This document shows positions 1 through 5,825 of a stretch of DNA of 5,876 nt, piece after piece; position 1 is the stretch's first letter; each line of letters opens with the position of its first letter. A program made the position numbers and the translations under genes. This DNA is from Deltaproteobacteria bacterium (lineage in GTDB: Bacteria > Desulfobacterota > Binatia > UBA9968), in assembly GCA_020027655.1 (NCBI GenBank), contig JAHKKJ010000260.1, positions 1-5,876 on the forward strand, written 5' to 3'. The notes under the pieces were generated by a model. It worked only from the letters and a program-made list of their open reading frames with translations, was not told where the DNA came from and did not search any database.

Positions 1-324
1 CCGGTGACCGTGGGCCTGGATGCAGCCGGGCGGGCGCTCATCAGCAGTCGGGAAACCGCCTACAAGGTCAAAAACTTGCGGCGTGATCCGCGGGCCGCGC
101 TTTGCGCTTTCACCACCTCCTTTCACGGCGAAGGTTGGGTTCAAGTCAATGGCAGCGCGGAAATCATTTCTCTTCCGGACGCCATGAATTCGTTGGCCTA
201 TTTGCAGCAACAAGTCTATGGCGAACATAAAAGCTGGCCCGAGTTTCACGCGAGAATGGTCCGCGAGCGCCGGGTGATTATTCGCTTTGCCATCGAGAGC
301 GTAGCGCCGCTGCGACGAGGATAA
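1..324 (+). CDS. PPOX-class split-barrel (probably F420-dependent) oxidoreductase, 5' end missing
   Basis: Partial gene: the frame is open from base 1 (Pro-Val-Thr-Val-Gly-Leu-Asp) and ends at TAA 322-324, so the true start lies before the window. The visible 107 residues have the pattern of the pyridoxamine-5'-phosphate-oxidase-like split-barrel family, F420-dependent Rv1155-like branch: PVTVGLD, then SSRETAYKVKNLRRDPRAAL, a WVQVNGSAEI strand, and the C-terminal MVRERRVIIRF. These enzymes are small cytoplasmic flavin- or deazaflavin-binding reductases; the substrate cannot be read from sequence. About 30-40 N-terminal residues are probably missing, judging by the usual 130-150 residue length. 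The next gene begins 2 nt after the stop, and its ribosome binding site lies inside this gene's last codons, so the two are probably co-transcribed. F420 rather than FMN as cofactor is inferred from family resemblance only. Confidence 0.85.
   Translation, partial: PVTVGLDAAGRALISSRETAYKVKNLRRDPRAALCAFTTSFHGEGWVQVNGSAEIISLPDAMNSLAYLQQQVYGEHKSWPEFHARMVRERRVIIRFAIESVAPLRRG
317..321 (+). promoter_or_regulatory. ribosome binding site for the AlgH/YqgE gene
   Basis: GAGGA with a 5-nt spacer before GTG 327, lying in the last codons of the upstream oxidoreductase gene. It is the best-spaced Shine-Dalgarno near the three candidate starts. ATG 357 has GGAG only 2 nt away, and ATG 381 has AGAGG (364-368) 12 nt away. 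It therefore favours the GTG start and points to coupled translation with the upstream gene. Confidence 0.55.
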
Positions 325-326
325 AC

Positions 327-989
327 GTGGCTCAAAGCGGTCCTGCTCACGGAGTCATGTTGCAGAGGTATCGGCAATTTATGAATCGGCGGAACTGGTT
401 GCTAAGCATTTTTTTGCTTTTCGCTTTGAGCATCCTGTTAATCGAAACCCATGCCGCTGAACAAAGCGATTATCTCACCGGACAATTGCTCGTGGCGACT
501 CCTGAAATGAGAGACCCGCGATTTGTCGAAACGGTCATATACATGGTGAAGCACAGCACGGAAGGCGCCTTCGGTCTGGTCATTAACCGCCCATTGGCGA
601 AAGGCCCCGTAGAAGACCTGCTCAAAGGGTTTGGCATAGATAGCAGTGGCGCGAAGGGTGAGATCATCGTCCATTACGGCGGCCCCGTCAGTCCACGCGC
701 GGGCTTTGTGCTTCATAGTGATGATGTCCTCCTCGAAGAGTCCGCCAAGGTTGCAAATGGGATTGCGATGACGTCGGACCCCAAGCTCATAGAGGCGATG
801 GCGCAGGGAAAAGGTCCACGGCAATCGTTGTTCATTTTGGGCTACGCGGGTTGGGCGCCGGGCCAGCTCGAAGGAGAGCTGAAGGCCGGTTCCTGGTTTG
901 TGGTTTCTGGAGATAAAGCGCTGATCTTTGGTCAGGACGCAGACCGGAAATGGCGCCAAGCCATGGACAAACGAAAAATTCCGCTGTGA
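327..989 (+). CDS. AlgH/YqgE family (DUF179) protein with N-terminal signal-like segment
   Basis: The 220-residue product contains the full DUF179 pattern: LTGQLLVATPEMRDPRFVET (50-69), then GAFGLVINRP (80-89), HYGGPV (116-121) and the C-terminal GYAGWAPGQLEGELKAGSW. The family (E. coli YqgE, Pseudomonas AlgH) is normally a cytoplasmic protein of about 185 residues with poorly defined function; AlgH was linked genetically to alginate regulation. Unusually, the conserved domain here follows an extension of about 45 residues with a basic n-region (MNRRN, 19-23), a hydrophobic core (WLLSIFLLFALSILLIE, 24-40) and a possible signal peptidase site near THAA-EQ (41-46). It could be exported or membrane-anchored. 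Start choice is uncertain: GTG 327 has the best-spaced ribosome binding site, while ATG 381 gives a textbook signal peptide. It probably shares a transcript with the preceding oxidoreductase gene. No terminator was seen after the stop. Confidence 0.9.
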   Translation: MAQSGPAHGVMLQRYRQFMNRRNWLLSIFLLFALSILLIETHAAEQSDYLTGQLLVATPEMRDPRFVETVIYMVKHSTEGAFGLVINRPLAKGPVEDLLKGFGIDSSGAKGEIIVHYGGPVSPRAGFVLHSDDVLLEESAKVANGIAMTSDPKLIEAMAQGKGPRQSLFILGYAGWAPGQLEGELKAGSWFVVSGDKALIFGQDADRKWRQAMDKRKIPL

Positions 990-1067
990 GCTTCAGCGCC
1001 CGAGCGTGAACGTCAAGGCACTTCGAACATTGAAACTGGAACCATAAACCCGGGGAAGCTCGGCGCC

Positions 1068-1100
1068 GTTCAAAGTTCAAGGTTCAACGTTCAAGGTCAA
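1068..1100 (+). repeat. tandem GTTCAA heptamer repeat
   Basis: Four consecutive 7-bp units, GTTCAAA (1068), GTTCAAG (1075), GTTCAAC (1082) and GTTCAAG (1089), are followed by a degenerate GTCAA (1096-1100). The first six bases are invariant in all four full units and the seventh varies. The array lies in the 149-bp spacer between the AlgH/YqgE gene and the binding-protein gene, ending 38 nt before the latter's start. It may be a slippage-type microsatellite or an operator-like array; the sequence does not decide. No convincing promoter was recognised around it. Confidence 0.8.
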
Positions 1101-1126
1101 CCCGCAGTAAACGATAAACCGTTGGC

Positions 1127-1132
1127 GGAGGA
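1127..1132 (+). promoter_or_regulatory. strong ribosome binding site for the substrate-binding-protein gene
   Basis: GGAGGA with a 6-nt spacer to ATG 1139. The same GGCGGAGGAAA context occurs before the DUF4139 gene at 4135-4144. It fixes the start. Reading upstream in frame, TAA is met at 1115-1117 with no ATG, GTG or TTG between, so no longer form with a signal peptide is possible. Confidence 0.85.
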
Positions 1133-1138
1133 AAAAGC

Positions 1139-2071
1139 ATGTTACGCATCGCAGTTCCTGATCTAATTTCCAATTCTTATTTCCCCATCATTGCAGCCGT
1201 CGAGTTGGGCTTCTTCAAATCCGAGGGCTTCGATGCATCGGTAGACTTACTGTTTCCCGTACCCAAGACATTCGAAGCCTTGCGCGATGGCCAGCTGGAT
1301 TTCGTCGTTGGCTCGGCGCACGCAACGTTGTTGGCATTCCCGGACTGGAAAGGCGCGAAGCTTCTCTGCGCCATCGCCAAGCACACCTACTGGTTTCTCG
1401 TGATTCGCAGCGATCTTAATCCCAAGCGCGGAGACTTGAGCGTAGTCAAGGGACTGCGTATCGGCGCGGCTCCGGGCGTGAATCTCAGCTTGCAGCGTTT
1501 GCTGGTCGAGGCCGGCATCGATCCGGAAAAGAATAATGTGCAGATTGTACCGATTCCCGGCGCGGCAGGACCGAATGTTTCCTTCGGCCTCTCAGCGGCA
1601 AAGGCATTGGAAGAAGGCAATCTCGACGGCTTCTGGGCCAACGGCATGGGCTGCGAAGTCGCGCTGCGCCGCGGGGTCGGCAGCGTGGTGCTGGATGTTC
1701 GCCGCGGGGATGGGCCTCCTGAGGCGCGGAATTATACTTTCTCCGCGCTTGTGGCTACCGAGAGTCGAATCGCAAAGGAACCCGACAGCGCTCGCGCGGC
1801 AATCAGGGCCGTCATGAAAGCCCATAAAGCGCTCAAAGAAGACGTGAGCCGCGCTACCGAAGTGGGCAAGAAGCGCTTTCCTCCTTCCGAAGCGGAGCTC
1901 ATCGCCGGACTGATCCAGCGTGATCTCCCCTACTACGATCCAACCATTACTGAAGAAACCGTTACCCACATGAACCGTTTCGCTCAGGACATCGGCTTAC
2001 TCCCGGCGCCGGTTCCCTACGATCAAGTCGTCGCGACCCAGTTCACTCATCTTTGGAAAGAACCGGTTTGA
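1139..2071 (+). CDS. NMT1/SsuA-like substrate-binding protein without signal peptide
   Basis: The 310-residue product has the type-2 periplasmic-binding fold pattern of the NitT/TauT (SsuA, NMT1/THI5-like) group: an opening strand RIAVPDLISNSYFPIIAAVELGFFKSEGFD (3-32), a GQLDFVVGSAHATL segment (51-64), a second-lobe GLRIGAAPGVNLSLQRLLVEAGIDP (105-129), a GNLDGFWANG segment and a helical C-terminal lobe. Relatives bind nitrate, sulfonates, pyrimidine precursors or aromatic anions for ABC importers; the ligand cannot be inferred. Two oddities: the protein starts directly at the first beta strand with no export signal, and an in-frame stop just upstream excludes one; and no permease or ATPase gene adjoins it here. 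It may be a cytoplasmic ligand-binding or enzyme-like relative (yeast THI5-type proteins are cytoplasmic members of the superfamily) rather than a transport component. A strong GGAGGA ribosome binding site supports the start. Confidence 0.85.
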   Translation: MLRIAVPDLISNSYFPIIAAVELGFFKSEGFDASVDLLFPVPKTFEALRDGQLDFVVGSAHATLLAFPDWKGAKLLCAIAKHTYWFLVIRSDLNPKRGDLSVVKGLRIGAAPGVNLSLQRLLVEAGIDPEKNNVQIVPIPGAAGPNVSFGLSAAKALEEGNLDGFWANGMGCEVALRRGVGSVVLDVRRGDGPPEARNYTFSALVATESRIAKEPDSARAAIRAVMKAHKALKEDVSRATEVGKKRFPPSEAELIAGLIQRDLPYYDPTITEETVTHMNRFAQDIGLLPAPVPYDQVVATQFTHLWKEPV

Positions 2072-2174
2072 ACAGCGGCGGCTCGGCAACTAAACCACCC
2101 GAGAATCTCGCCGTTGCGCTCAACCGCTGTCTCCAATCCGAAAAAGCCCGTCTATTCGCCAGCCTATCCCAACG

Positions 2175-2202
2175 GGAACTTTTTTCTAACGCGACAGTCT
2201 AA
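2175..2202 (+). promoter_or_regulatory. sigma-E-type (ECF) promoter of the sigma factor gene
   Basis: The -35 element GGAACTT (2175-2181) and -10 element TCTAA (2198-2202) are separated by 16 bp with a T-rich 5' side. This matches the known RpoE-group consensus (GGAACTT, about 15-19 bp, TCTGA/TCAAA) and, from memory, closely resembles the autoregulated E. coli rpoE P2 promoter, which also uses TCTAA. Placed directly before the ECF sigma gene, it implies positive autoregulation. The expected transcription start, about 2208-2210, leaves only 7-9 nt before ATG 2217. A TACAAT (2203-2208) overlapping its 3' side could act as a housekeeping -10, but no good -35 goes with it. Confidence 0.85.
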
Positions 2203-2216
2203 TACAATTTAAGCCC

Positions 2217-2795
2217 ATGCTCGCCGAAGGGATAGCTGACGCGGAATGCGTCAGGCGCGTACAACAAGGTGACACCGATTCCTTCGAAGTCTTGGTGCGG
2301 CGGCACCAGAAGGCGATATTCAACTTGGTTTACCGGCTCTTGGGAAATTACGATGAAGCGGCGGAGGTAGCGCAAGAAGTGTTTCTCTCCGCATTTAAGT
2401 CAATCCATCAGTTTCGCGGCGAGGCCAATTTCTCGACCTGGCTTTACCGCATAGGGCTCAACCACGCCAGCACCCGCCGTAAGAGTCTGAACAGCGCGCA
2501 ACAGCGCCATATCCCCTTAGACGGCACAGAAGTCATCGCCGACAGCGCCGTCGATCCCGCCAAGAATATCGAACACAAAGAAATCCAACAACGGGTTCAA
2601 CAGGCGCTCAACAGCCTCGACCCGGAAGACGCGCGCATCATTTTGCTCCGGGATCTTCAAGACGTCCCGTATGAGGACGTCGCCGAGATGCTCGATATTC
2701 CTGTCGGAACCGTCAAATCCCGGCTTCACCGCGCACGCCAGGCGTTGAAAACCAGCCTTGCGCCCTATTTTCATGCTAATCGGAAGGCATCATGA
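2217..2795 (+). CDS. rpoE: ECF RNA polymerase sigma factor, RpoE-like
   Basis: The 192-residue product has the standard two-domain ECF layout. Region 2 spans about residues 22-90 (VRRHQKAIFNLVYRLLG at 27-43, DEAAEVAQEVFLSAF at 46-60, FSTWLYRIGLNHA at 72-84). Region 4 spans about 121-178 with the helix-turn-helix YEDVAEMLDIPVGTVKSRLH (152-171). It directs RNA polymerase to GGAAC/TCTAA-type promoters, two of which lie in this window. ATG 2217 is the only plausible start: TAA lies in frame at 2187 with no start codon between, and the next possible start falls inside region 2. No Shine-Dalgarno precedes it, and the predicted transcript begins only a few bases upstream. The stop overlaps the anti-sigma start as ATGA (2792-2795). 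The RpoE subgroup, as opposed to another ECF group, is inferred from the promoter and the membrane anti-sigma partner. Confidence 0.95.
   Translation: MLAEGIADAECVRRVQQGDTDSFEVLVRRHQKAIFNLVYRLLGNYDEAAEVAQEVFLSAFKSIHQFRGEANFSTWLYRIGLNHASTRRKSLNSAQQRHIPLDGTEVIADSAVDPAKNIEHKEIQQRVQQALNSLDPEDARIILLRDLQDVPYEDVAEMLDIPVGTVKSRLHRARQALKTSLAPYFHANRKAS
2782..2787 (+). promoter_or_regulatory. ribosome binding site inside the sigma gene, for the anti-sigma gene
   Basis: GGAAGG with a 4-nt spacer before ATG 2792, in the final codons of the sigma factor gene. With the ATGA stop/start overlap it suggests translational coupling, which would keep the sigma and anti-sigma proteins in balance. Confidence 0.65.
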
Positions 2796-4057
2796 ACTGC
2801 GAAGCGATTCAAAGGTATCTATCGGATTTCTTGGATAAGAACCTCGACGTTGAGCGCGCCCAGGAGATCAAAGATCATCTCACCGCCTGCTCACTGTGCA
2901 GTGAAGAGATGGCGAGCCTAGCGGAATGCCAACGACTCGTGTCCGGCCTGCCGGCAGTTGAGCCGCCCGCAGGTTTCACGAATCGAGTGATGGCCGAGGT
3001 TCGTGAAGCGGCAAATCCACCGAGGCTCTGGGAGAGGTTGTTCTTACCACTTCGGATCAAGATTCCACTGCAGGCCACAGCTGTCGTTCTGATAGCCGTG
3101 CTCGCCGCTTACATCTACCAGAAGGAACCGCTGCAACGAGAAGCAGTATTGACTGTTCAACCTGAAAGCTCGTTTAAAAAACAAGAAGAGACCCACAACT
3201 TGGCGCCATCCGCGGCGCAGGGGCGTACCGCTCCCTCTAAGTCAAAGCAGGTCGCAGAGGAAACCAAAGCACGGACTCAAGAATTCAAAGATTCAGCACA
3301 ACTGAAAGAACCTCAATCCCCCCCAAAAGCAGAAGAACAGAATAAAGGCATTGCAGGCAGCCAGCCCGATGCTCCGGCAACACCGCGCGCGCAAAATCAG
3401 GTCCGCTCGCCGGCTACCCTCAGTCCTACCCCGCTCCAAGAGAAATCTTCAGCAGCGACCGAGGCTGCCTCCCCTCGCCTGGAACAATCTTCACCTCCAG
3501 TAGGAGTGCAGGCCAAAGGGGCCTTAGCGCCAGTTCCACAACCAGAAAAGGAAAATGCTTCAAAAGACGCGGCGGCTGCGGGAAAGTCATTGTTGTCTCC
3601 GGAAGCACGGGAAAGAAGCGCTCCCTCCTCCTTAGACGCTCTTAGATCCGGCACTGTGGTTGGCGTGGCACTCCCTGCGGACCACGAGTTGGCGATCCGC
3701 CTAAAAGAGCCGGTGCGCGATGACAAAGCCACGGGAGATCGATTGGCACCGGGCCTCGCTCAGGCTGAACGACGATCGTTGACATCACAGGAAGAAGCAA
3801 AAAACCTCGATCAGGCGCGAGAGCGCGCAACCCAAACGGGCCAGTCACAGACTGTATGGGTCACTATTGCGCGTAACCAATATGAGTTATTCAAGAAAGA
3901 ACTTGCAGATCTGGCGAATATCGAAGCGGAATCTTCCACACCCGACCGTCACAATGACGCCGTCGCCAAATCATCGAACCAACTGCGGATAAAAGTAACG
4001 ATTCTCCCTCCGCTGGCTTCCGGGAATCCCGTACCATCCCAGCCTTCGAGCCGCTAG
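2792..4057 (+). CDS. membrane anti-sigma factor, zinc-finger (zf-HC2/ZAS), with long extracytoplasmic tail
   Basis: The 421-residue product begins with a zinc-binding anti-sigma domain: Cys3, then His29-X3-Cys33-X2-Cys36, within CEAIQRYLSDFLDKNLD and EIKDHLTACSLCSEEM. One membrane span follows at about 92-109 (PLQATAVVLIAVLAAYIY). The N-terminus should be cytoplasmic, holding the sigma factor, and the rest extracytoplasmic. Residues about 112-340 are low-complexity, rich in Ala, Glu, Gln, Pro, Ser and Lys, with no recognisable fold. A short C-terminal module (354-405) looks structured: strand TVWVTIA, helix QYELFKKELADLANI, then strand LRIKVTILPP. This resembles the small beta-alpha-beta domains (DUF2275/DUF4349-like) of other membrane anti-sigma proteins; that assignment is tentative. 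It is much longer than RseA-type proteins of about 200 residues. Gene order, overlap and the zinc motif make the anti-sigma role secure; the sensed signal is unknown. Confidence 0.92.
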   Translation: MNCEAIQRYLSDFLDKNLDVERAQEIKDHLTACSLCSEEMASLAECQRLVSGLPAVEPPAGFTNRVMAEVREAANPPRLWERLFLPLRIKIPLQATAVVLIAVLAAYIYQKEPLQREAVLTVQPESSFKKQEETHNLAPSAAQGRTAPSKSKQVAEETKARTQEFKDSAQLKEPQSPPKAEEQNKGIAGSQPDAPATPRAQNQVRSPATLSPTPLQEKSSAATEAASPRLEQSSPPVGVQAKGALAPVPQPEKENASKDAAAAGKSLLSPEARERSAPSSLDALRSGTVVGVALPADHELAIRLKEPVRDDKATGDRLAPGLAQAERRSLTSQEEAKNLDQARERATQTGQSQTVWVTIARNQYELFKKELADLANIEAESSTPDRHNDAVAKSSNQLRIKVTILPPLASGNPVPSQPSSR

Positions 4058-4066
4058 AAATTCCTG

Positions 4067-4095
4067 GGAACATTTTTCTTTCTCCTTACGTCTAA
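4067..4095 (+). promoter_or_regulatory. second sigma-E-type (ECF) promoter, before the DUF4139 gene
   Basis: The -35-like GGAACAT (4067-4073) and -10 TCTAA (4091-4095) are separated by 17 bp. The block GGGAAC(A/T)TTTTTCT is identical at 13 of 14 positions to the promoter at 2174-2187, and the -10 context GTCTAA is shared. It starts 9 nt after the anti-sigma stop codon, and no terminator separates the genes. The predicted start near 4102 gives a leader of about 46 nt. This places the DUF4139 gene in the sigma factor's regulon, with possible additional readthrough from the sigma operon. The one -35 mismatch (A for T) may weaken it relative to the autoregulatory promoter. Confidence 0.8.
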
Positions 4096-4111
4096 CCAAG
4101 GAAATTTGAAA

Positions 4112-4134
4112 CGGCGAATGTTTTTGCTTCGCCG
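4112..4134 (+). promoter_or_regulatory. leader hairpin just upstream of the DUF4139 ribosome binding site
   Basis: CGGCGAA (4112-4118) and TTCGCCG (4128-4134) form a perfect 7-bp stem around a 9-nt T-rich loop. It lies within the predicted transcript leader, 2 nt before the strong Shine-Dalgarno GGAGGA (4137-4142), which is 6 nt from ATG 4149. No T-run follows, so it is not a terminator. It may stabilise the 5' end or affect ribosome access; a chance palindrome is possible. Confidence 0.5.
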
Positions 4135-4148
4135 GCGGAGGAAACAAT

Positions 4149-5603
4149 ATGAAATCACGCCACAAAAATACCTTACCGTTGGTGGCGCTCGCCTTAACTG
4201 CAGGTCTTTTCTTAAGACCAGAGTCGTCGAACCTCGGCTACGGAGCCGCTTCTGCCCAATCCTCGAACGTCGCTACGAGTCTCGTTGAACAGGAAACAGT
4301 TTCGATCACGGTTTACAATAGCAATCTCGGCTTGGTCAAAGACACCAGACGTCTCACCTTGCCCAGCGGCGTCACGGAACTAAAGTTCGGCGAAGTGGCG
4401 GCCAAGATCATGCCGCAGACCGTGCACATCAAATCCCTGACCGATCCGGCCCGTTTGCAAGTTGTCGAACAGAACTACGAATACGATCTGCTTACGCCCC
4501 AGAAACTGCTCGAAAAGTTTGTCGGCAAAGAGATCACTATTCTCAAAGACGGCGTGGAAGTTCCCATCACCATACTCAGCACGAATCAGGGCGTCGTCTA
4601 CAAGCTGGGCGGCCGGATCTTCACGGGCCAGCCGCATAATCTGATTTTTCCCAACATCCCCAACAATCTGATCTCTCAACCGACCCTGGTTTGGTTATTG
4701 GAAAACCGCAGCGTTTTGCCGCAGCAGATCGAGGCGACCTATCTCACCCAAGGCATCACCTGGAAGGCCGACTACGTCGCGGTGCTCGACAGTAAAGACA
4801 AAAACATGGATCTCAACGGTTGGGTAACCCTCGACAATCAGAGCGGCGCGACTTATCAAAACGCGCGCCTGAAGCTCGTCGCGGGCGACGTCAACCGCGT
4901 TATAGAACAACGCGGTGCCGCAGACGCCGTGAGAGCGTTGGCTGAAGTATCCGCCAAGGCCGCCGCCGCTCCTTTTAGCGAAGAATCGTTCTTCGAATAT
5001 CACCTCTATAGCCTGCGGCGGCCGACAACGATCAAGAATCAGCAGACTAAGCAAGTGACTCTTTTATCTTCGGACAACGTGCCGGTGACCAAACGCTATT
5101 TTTATTACGGTGCTCAGCAATACTTACGTCAGCGATATGGTGTTCCCGTTTCGCATCAGAAAGTCGGTGTCTATGTGGAGATCGCCAACAAGAAAGAAAA
5201 TCGACTGGGCATGCCGCTGCCGAAGGGCGTCCTGCGGGTCTACAAAGCCGATGCAGACGGCGGCTTGCAGTTCATCGGCGAAGACCGCATCGATCACACG
5301 CCGAAGGATGAAACAATCAAGATCAAGATGGGCGACGCCTTCGATATCGTAGGCGAGCGCAAGCAAACCGACTGGCGCAAAATCGCCGACAATCTTTATG
5401 AAGTCGCCTTTGAGATCAGCCTACGCAACCATAAGGACGAGCCTGTCATGGTGAGCCTCGTCGAGCCGATGTTACGGGACTGGGAGATTTTGAGCAGCTC
5501 CCATTCGCACAAGAAAATCGACGCTCACACAGCCCAGTTTGATATTTCGATAGCCAAAGACGGTGAGAAGAAGTTGCAATATCGAGCGCGGTTTAAGTTT
5601 TGA
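4149..5603 (+). CDS. secreted DUF4139 domain-containing protein
   Basis: The 484-residue product has an export signal: basic MKSRHK, hydrophobic core LPLVALALTAGLFL (9-22) and a probable signal peptidase I site after Ala-Ser-Ala (34-36). The N-terminal part (about 48-100) begins VSITVYNSNLGLVKDTRRLTLPSG, a beta-rich start. Residues about 195 to the end match the DUF4139 pattern: YLTQGITWKADY, GWVTLDNQSGATYQNARLKLVAGDVNRV, LRVYKADADGGLQFIGEDRI, and a closing EVAFEISLRNHKDEPVMVSLVEPM. No cysteine is visible. The family is widespread in bacteria but functionally uncharacterised; some members carry the label 'mucoidy inhibitor A-like', which I would not take as a function. The ECF promoter directly upstream suggests induction together with the sigma/anti-sigma operon, consistent with an envelope-stress role. 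The start is fixed by GGAGGA and the signal peptide. A terminator-like hairpin lies about 145 bases downstream. Confidence 0.88.
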   Translation: MKSRHKNTLPLVALALTAGLFLRPESSNLGYGAASAQSSNVATSLVEQETVSITVYNSNLGLVKDTRRLTLPSGVTELKFGEVAAKIMPQTVHIKSLTDPARLQVVEQNYEYDLLTPQKLLEKFVGKEITILKDGVEVPITILSTNQGVVYKLGGRIFTGQPHNLIFPNIPNNLISQPTLVWLLENRSVLPQQIEATYLTQGITWKADYVAVLDSKDKNMDLNGWVTLDNQSGATYQNARLKLVAGDVNRVIEQRGAADAVRALAEVSAKAAAAPFSEESFFEYHLYSLRRPTTIKNQQTKQVTLLSSDNVPVTKRYFYYGAQQYLRQRYGVPVSHQKVGVYVEIANKKENRLGMPLPKGVLRVYKADADGGLQFIGEDRIDHTPKDETIKIKMGDAFDIVGERKQTDWRKIADNLYEVAFEISLRNHKDEPVMVSLVEPMLRDWEILSSSHSHKKIDAHTAQFDISIAKDGEKKLQYRARFKF

Positions 5604-5655
5604 CTATGATCCAATCGCCCCCACCTCGGTTCTTCGGAGACTGTGTTCGCAAAGT

Positions 5656-5712
5656 CCGTTCATGGTTCGACAGCCATGTCCTGAGCGCAATCGAAGGGCT
5701 CACCACGAACGG
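5656..5712. repeat. imperfect palindromic intergenic repeat
   Basis: The ends CCGTTCATGGT (5656-5666) and ACCACGAACGG (5702-5712) are inverted complements with one mismatch. Inside lie a second small inverted pair, CATGG (5661) with CCATG (5673), and TTCGA (5666) with TCGAA (5691). This type of GTTCGTGGTGAGC/TTCGAACCATGAAC palindrome is, from memory, a frequent dispersed repeat in environmental bacterial genomes. It lies in the gene-free stretch after the DUF4139 gene and probably represents a REP-like or miniature mobile repeat. It is not coding. Confidence 0.7.
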
Positions 5713-5746
5713 TTGGGCATCATTCTCCTTCTGTCCCAGCACCTGC

Positions 5747-5789
5747 AAAATCCCCCTTATCCCCCTTTGAAAAAAAGGGGGGATTTTTT
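5747..5789 (+). terminator. C-run/G-run hairpin with T-tail, probable bidirectional terminator
   Basis: The G-run at 5777-5782 can pair with either of two C-runs. Pairing with CCCCCTTT (5761-5768) gives an 8-bp stem closed by a short A-rich loop. Pairing with AAAATCCCCC (5747-5756) gives a perfect 10-bp stem using GGGGGATTTT (5778-5787). Six T residues (5784-5789) follow, as in intrinsic terminators, and the A-run at 5747-5750 gives some T-tail on the other strand. It would end transcripts of the DUF4139 gene. It also looks like a dispersed repeat, since a related inverted copy lies at 5826-5860. Confidence 0.65.
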
Positions 5790-5825
5790 ACGCGCAGTTC
5801 TTAATTCCTCACCTCCATAGCAACT

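Noticed and set aside
438..959. Long open frame (173 codons) on the minus strand
   Set aside because: It lies entirely antisense to the clearly conserved AlgH/YqgE gene. Its translation shows no family pattern and no ribosome binding site was seen.
1030..1060. TTGAAA as a housekeeping -35 before the binding-protein gene
   Set aside because: No acceptable -10 element lies at the 16-18 bp spacing, so no promoter is called in this spacer.
1536..1817. 93-codon + strand open frame inside the binding-protein gene
   Set aside because: It is an out-of-frame shadow of a well-conserved gene, with no ribosome binding site or recognisable pattern.
2072..2130. Inverted repeat ACAGCGG...CCGCTGT with an inner CTCGG...CCGAG pair after the binding-protein gene
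   Set aside because: The outer loop is 45 nt and no T-run follows, so it is not a convincing intrinsic terminator; it could be chance in GC-rich sequence.
2180..2208. Housekeeping promoter with TACAAT -10 before the sigma gene
   Set aside because: The -10 is good, but the matching -35 position is only a T-run. The overlapping ECF promoter explains the sequence far better.
5563..5820. 85-codon + strand open frame overlapping the end of the DUF4139 gene
   Set aside because: Its translation runs through the palindromic repeats (for example PPYPPLKKRGDF), a typical spurious product of these elements, and it overlaps a well-supported gene.
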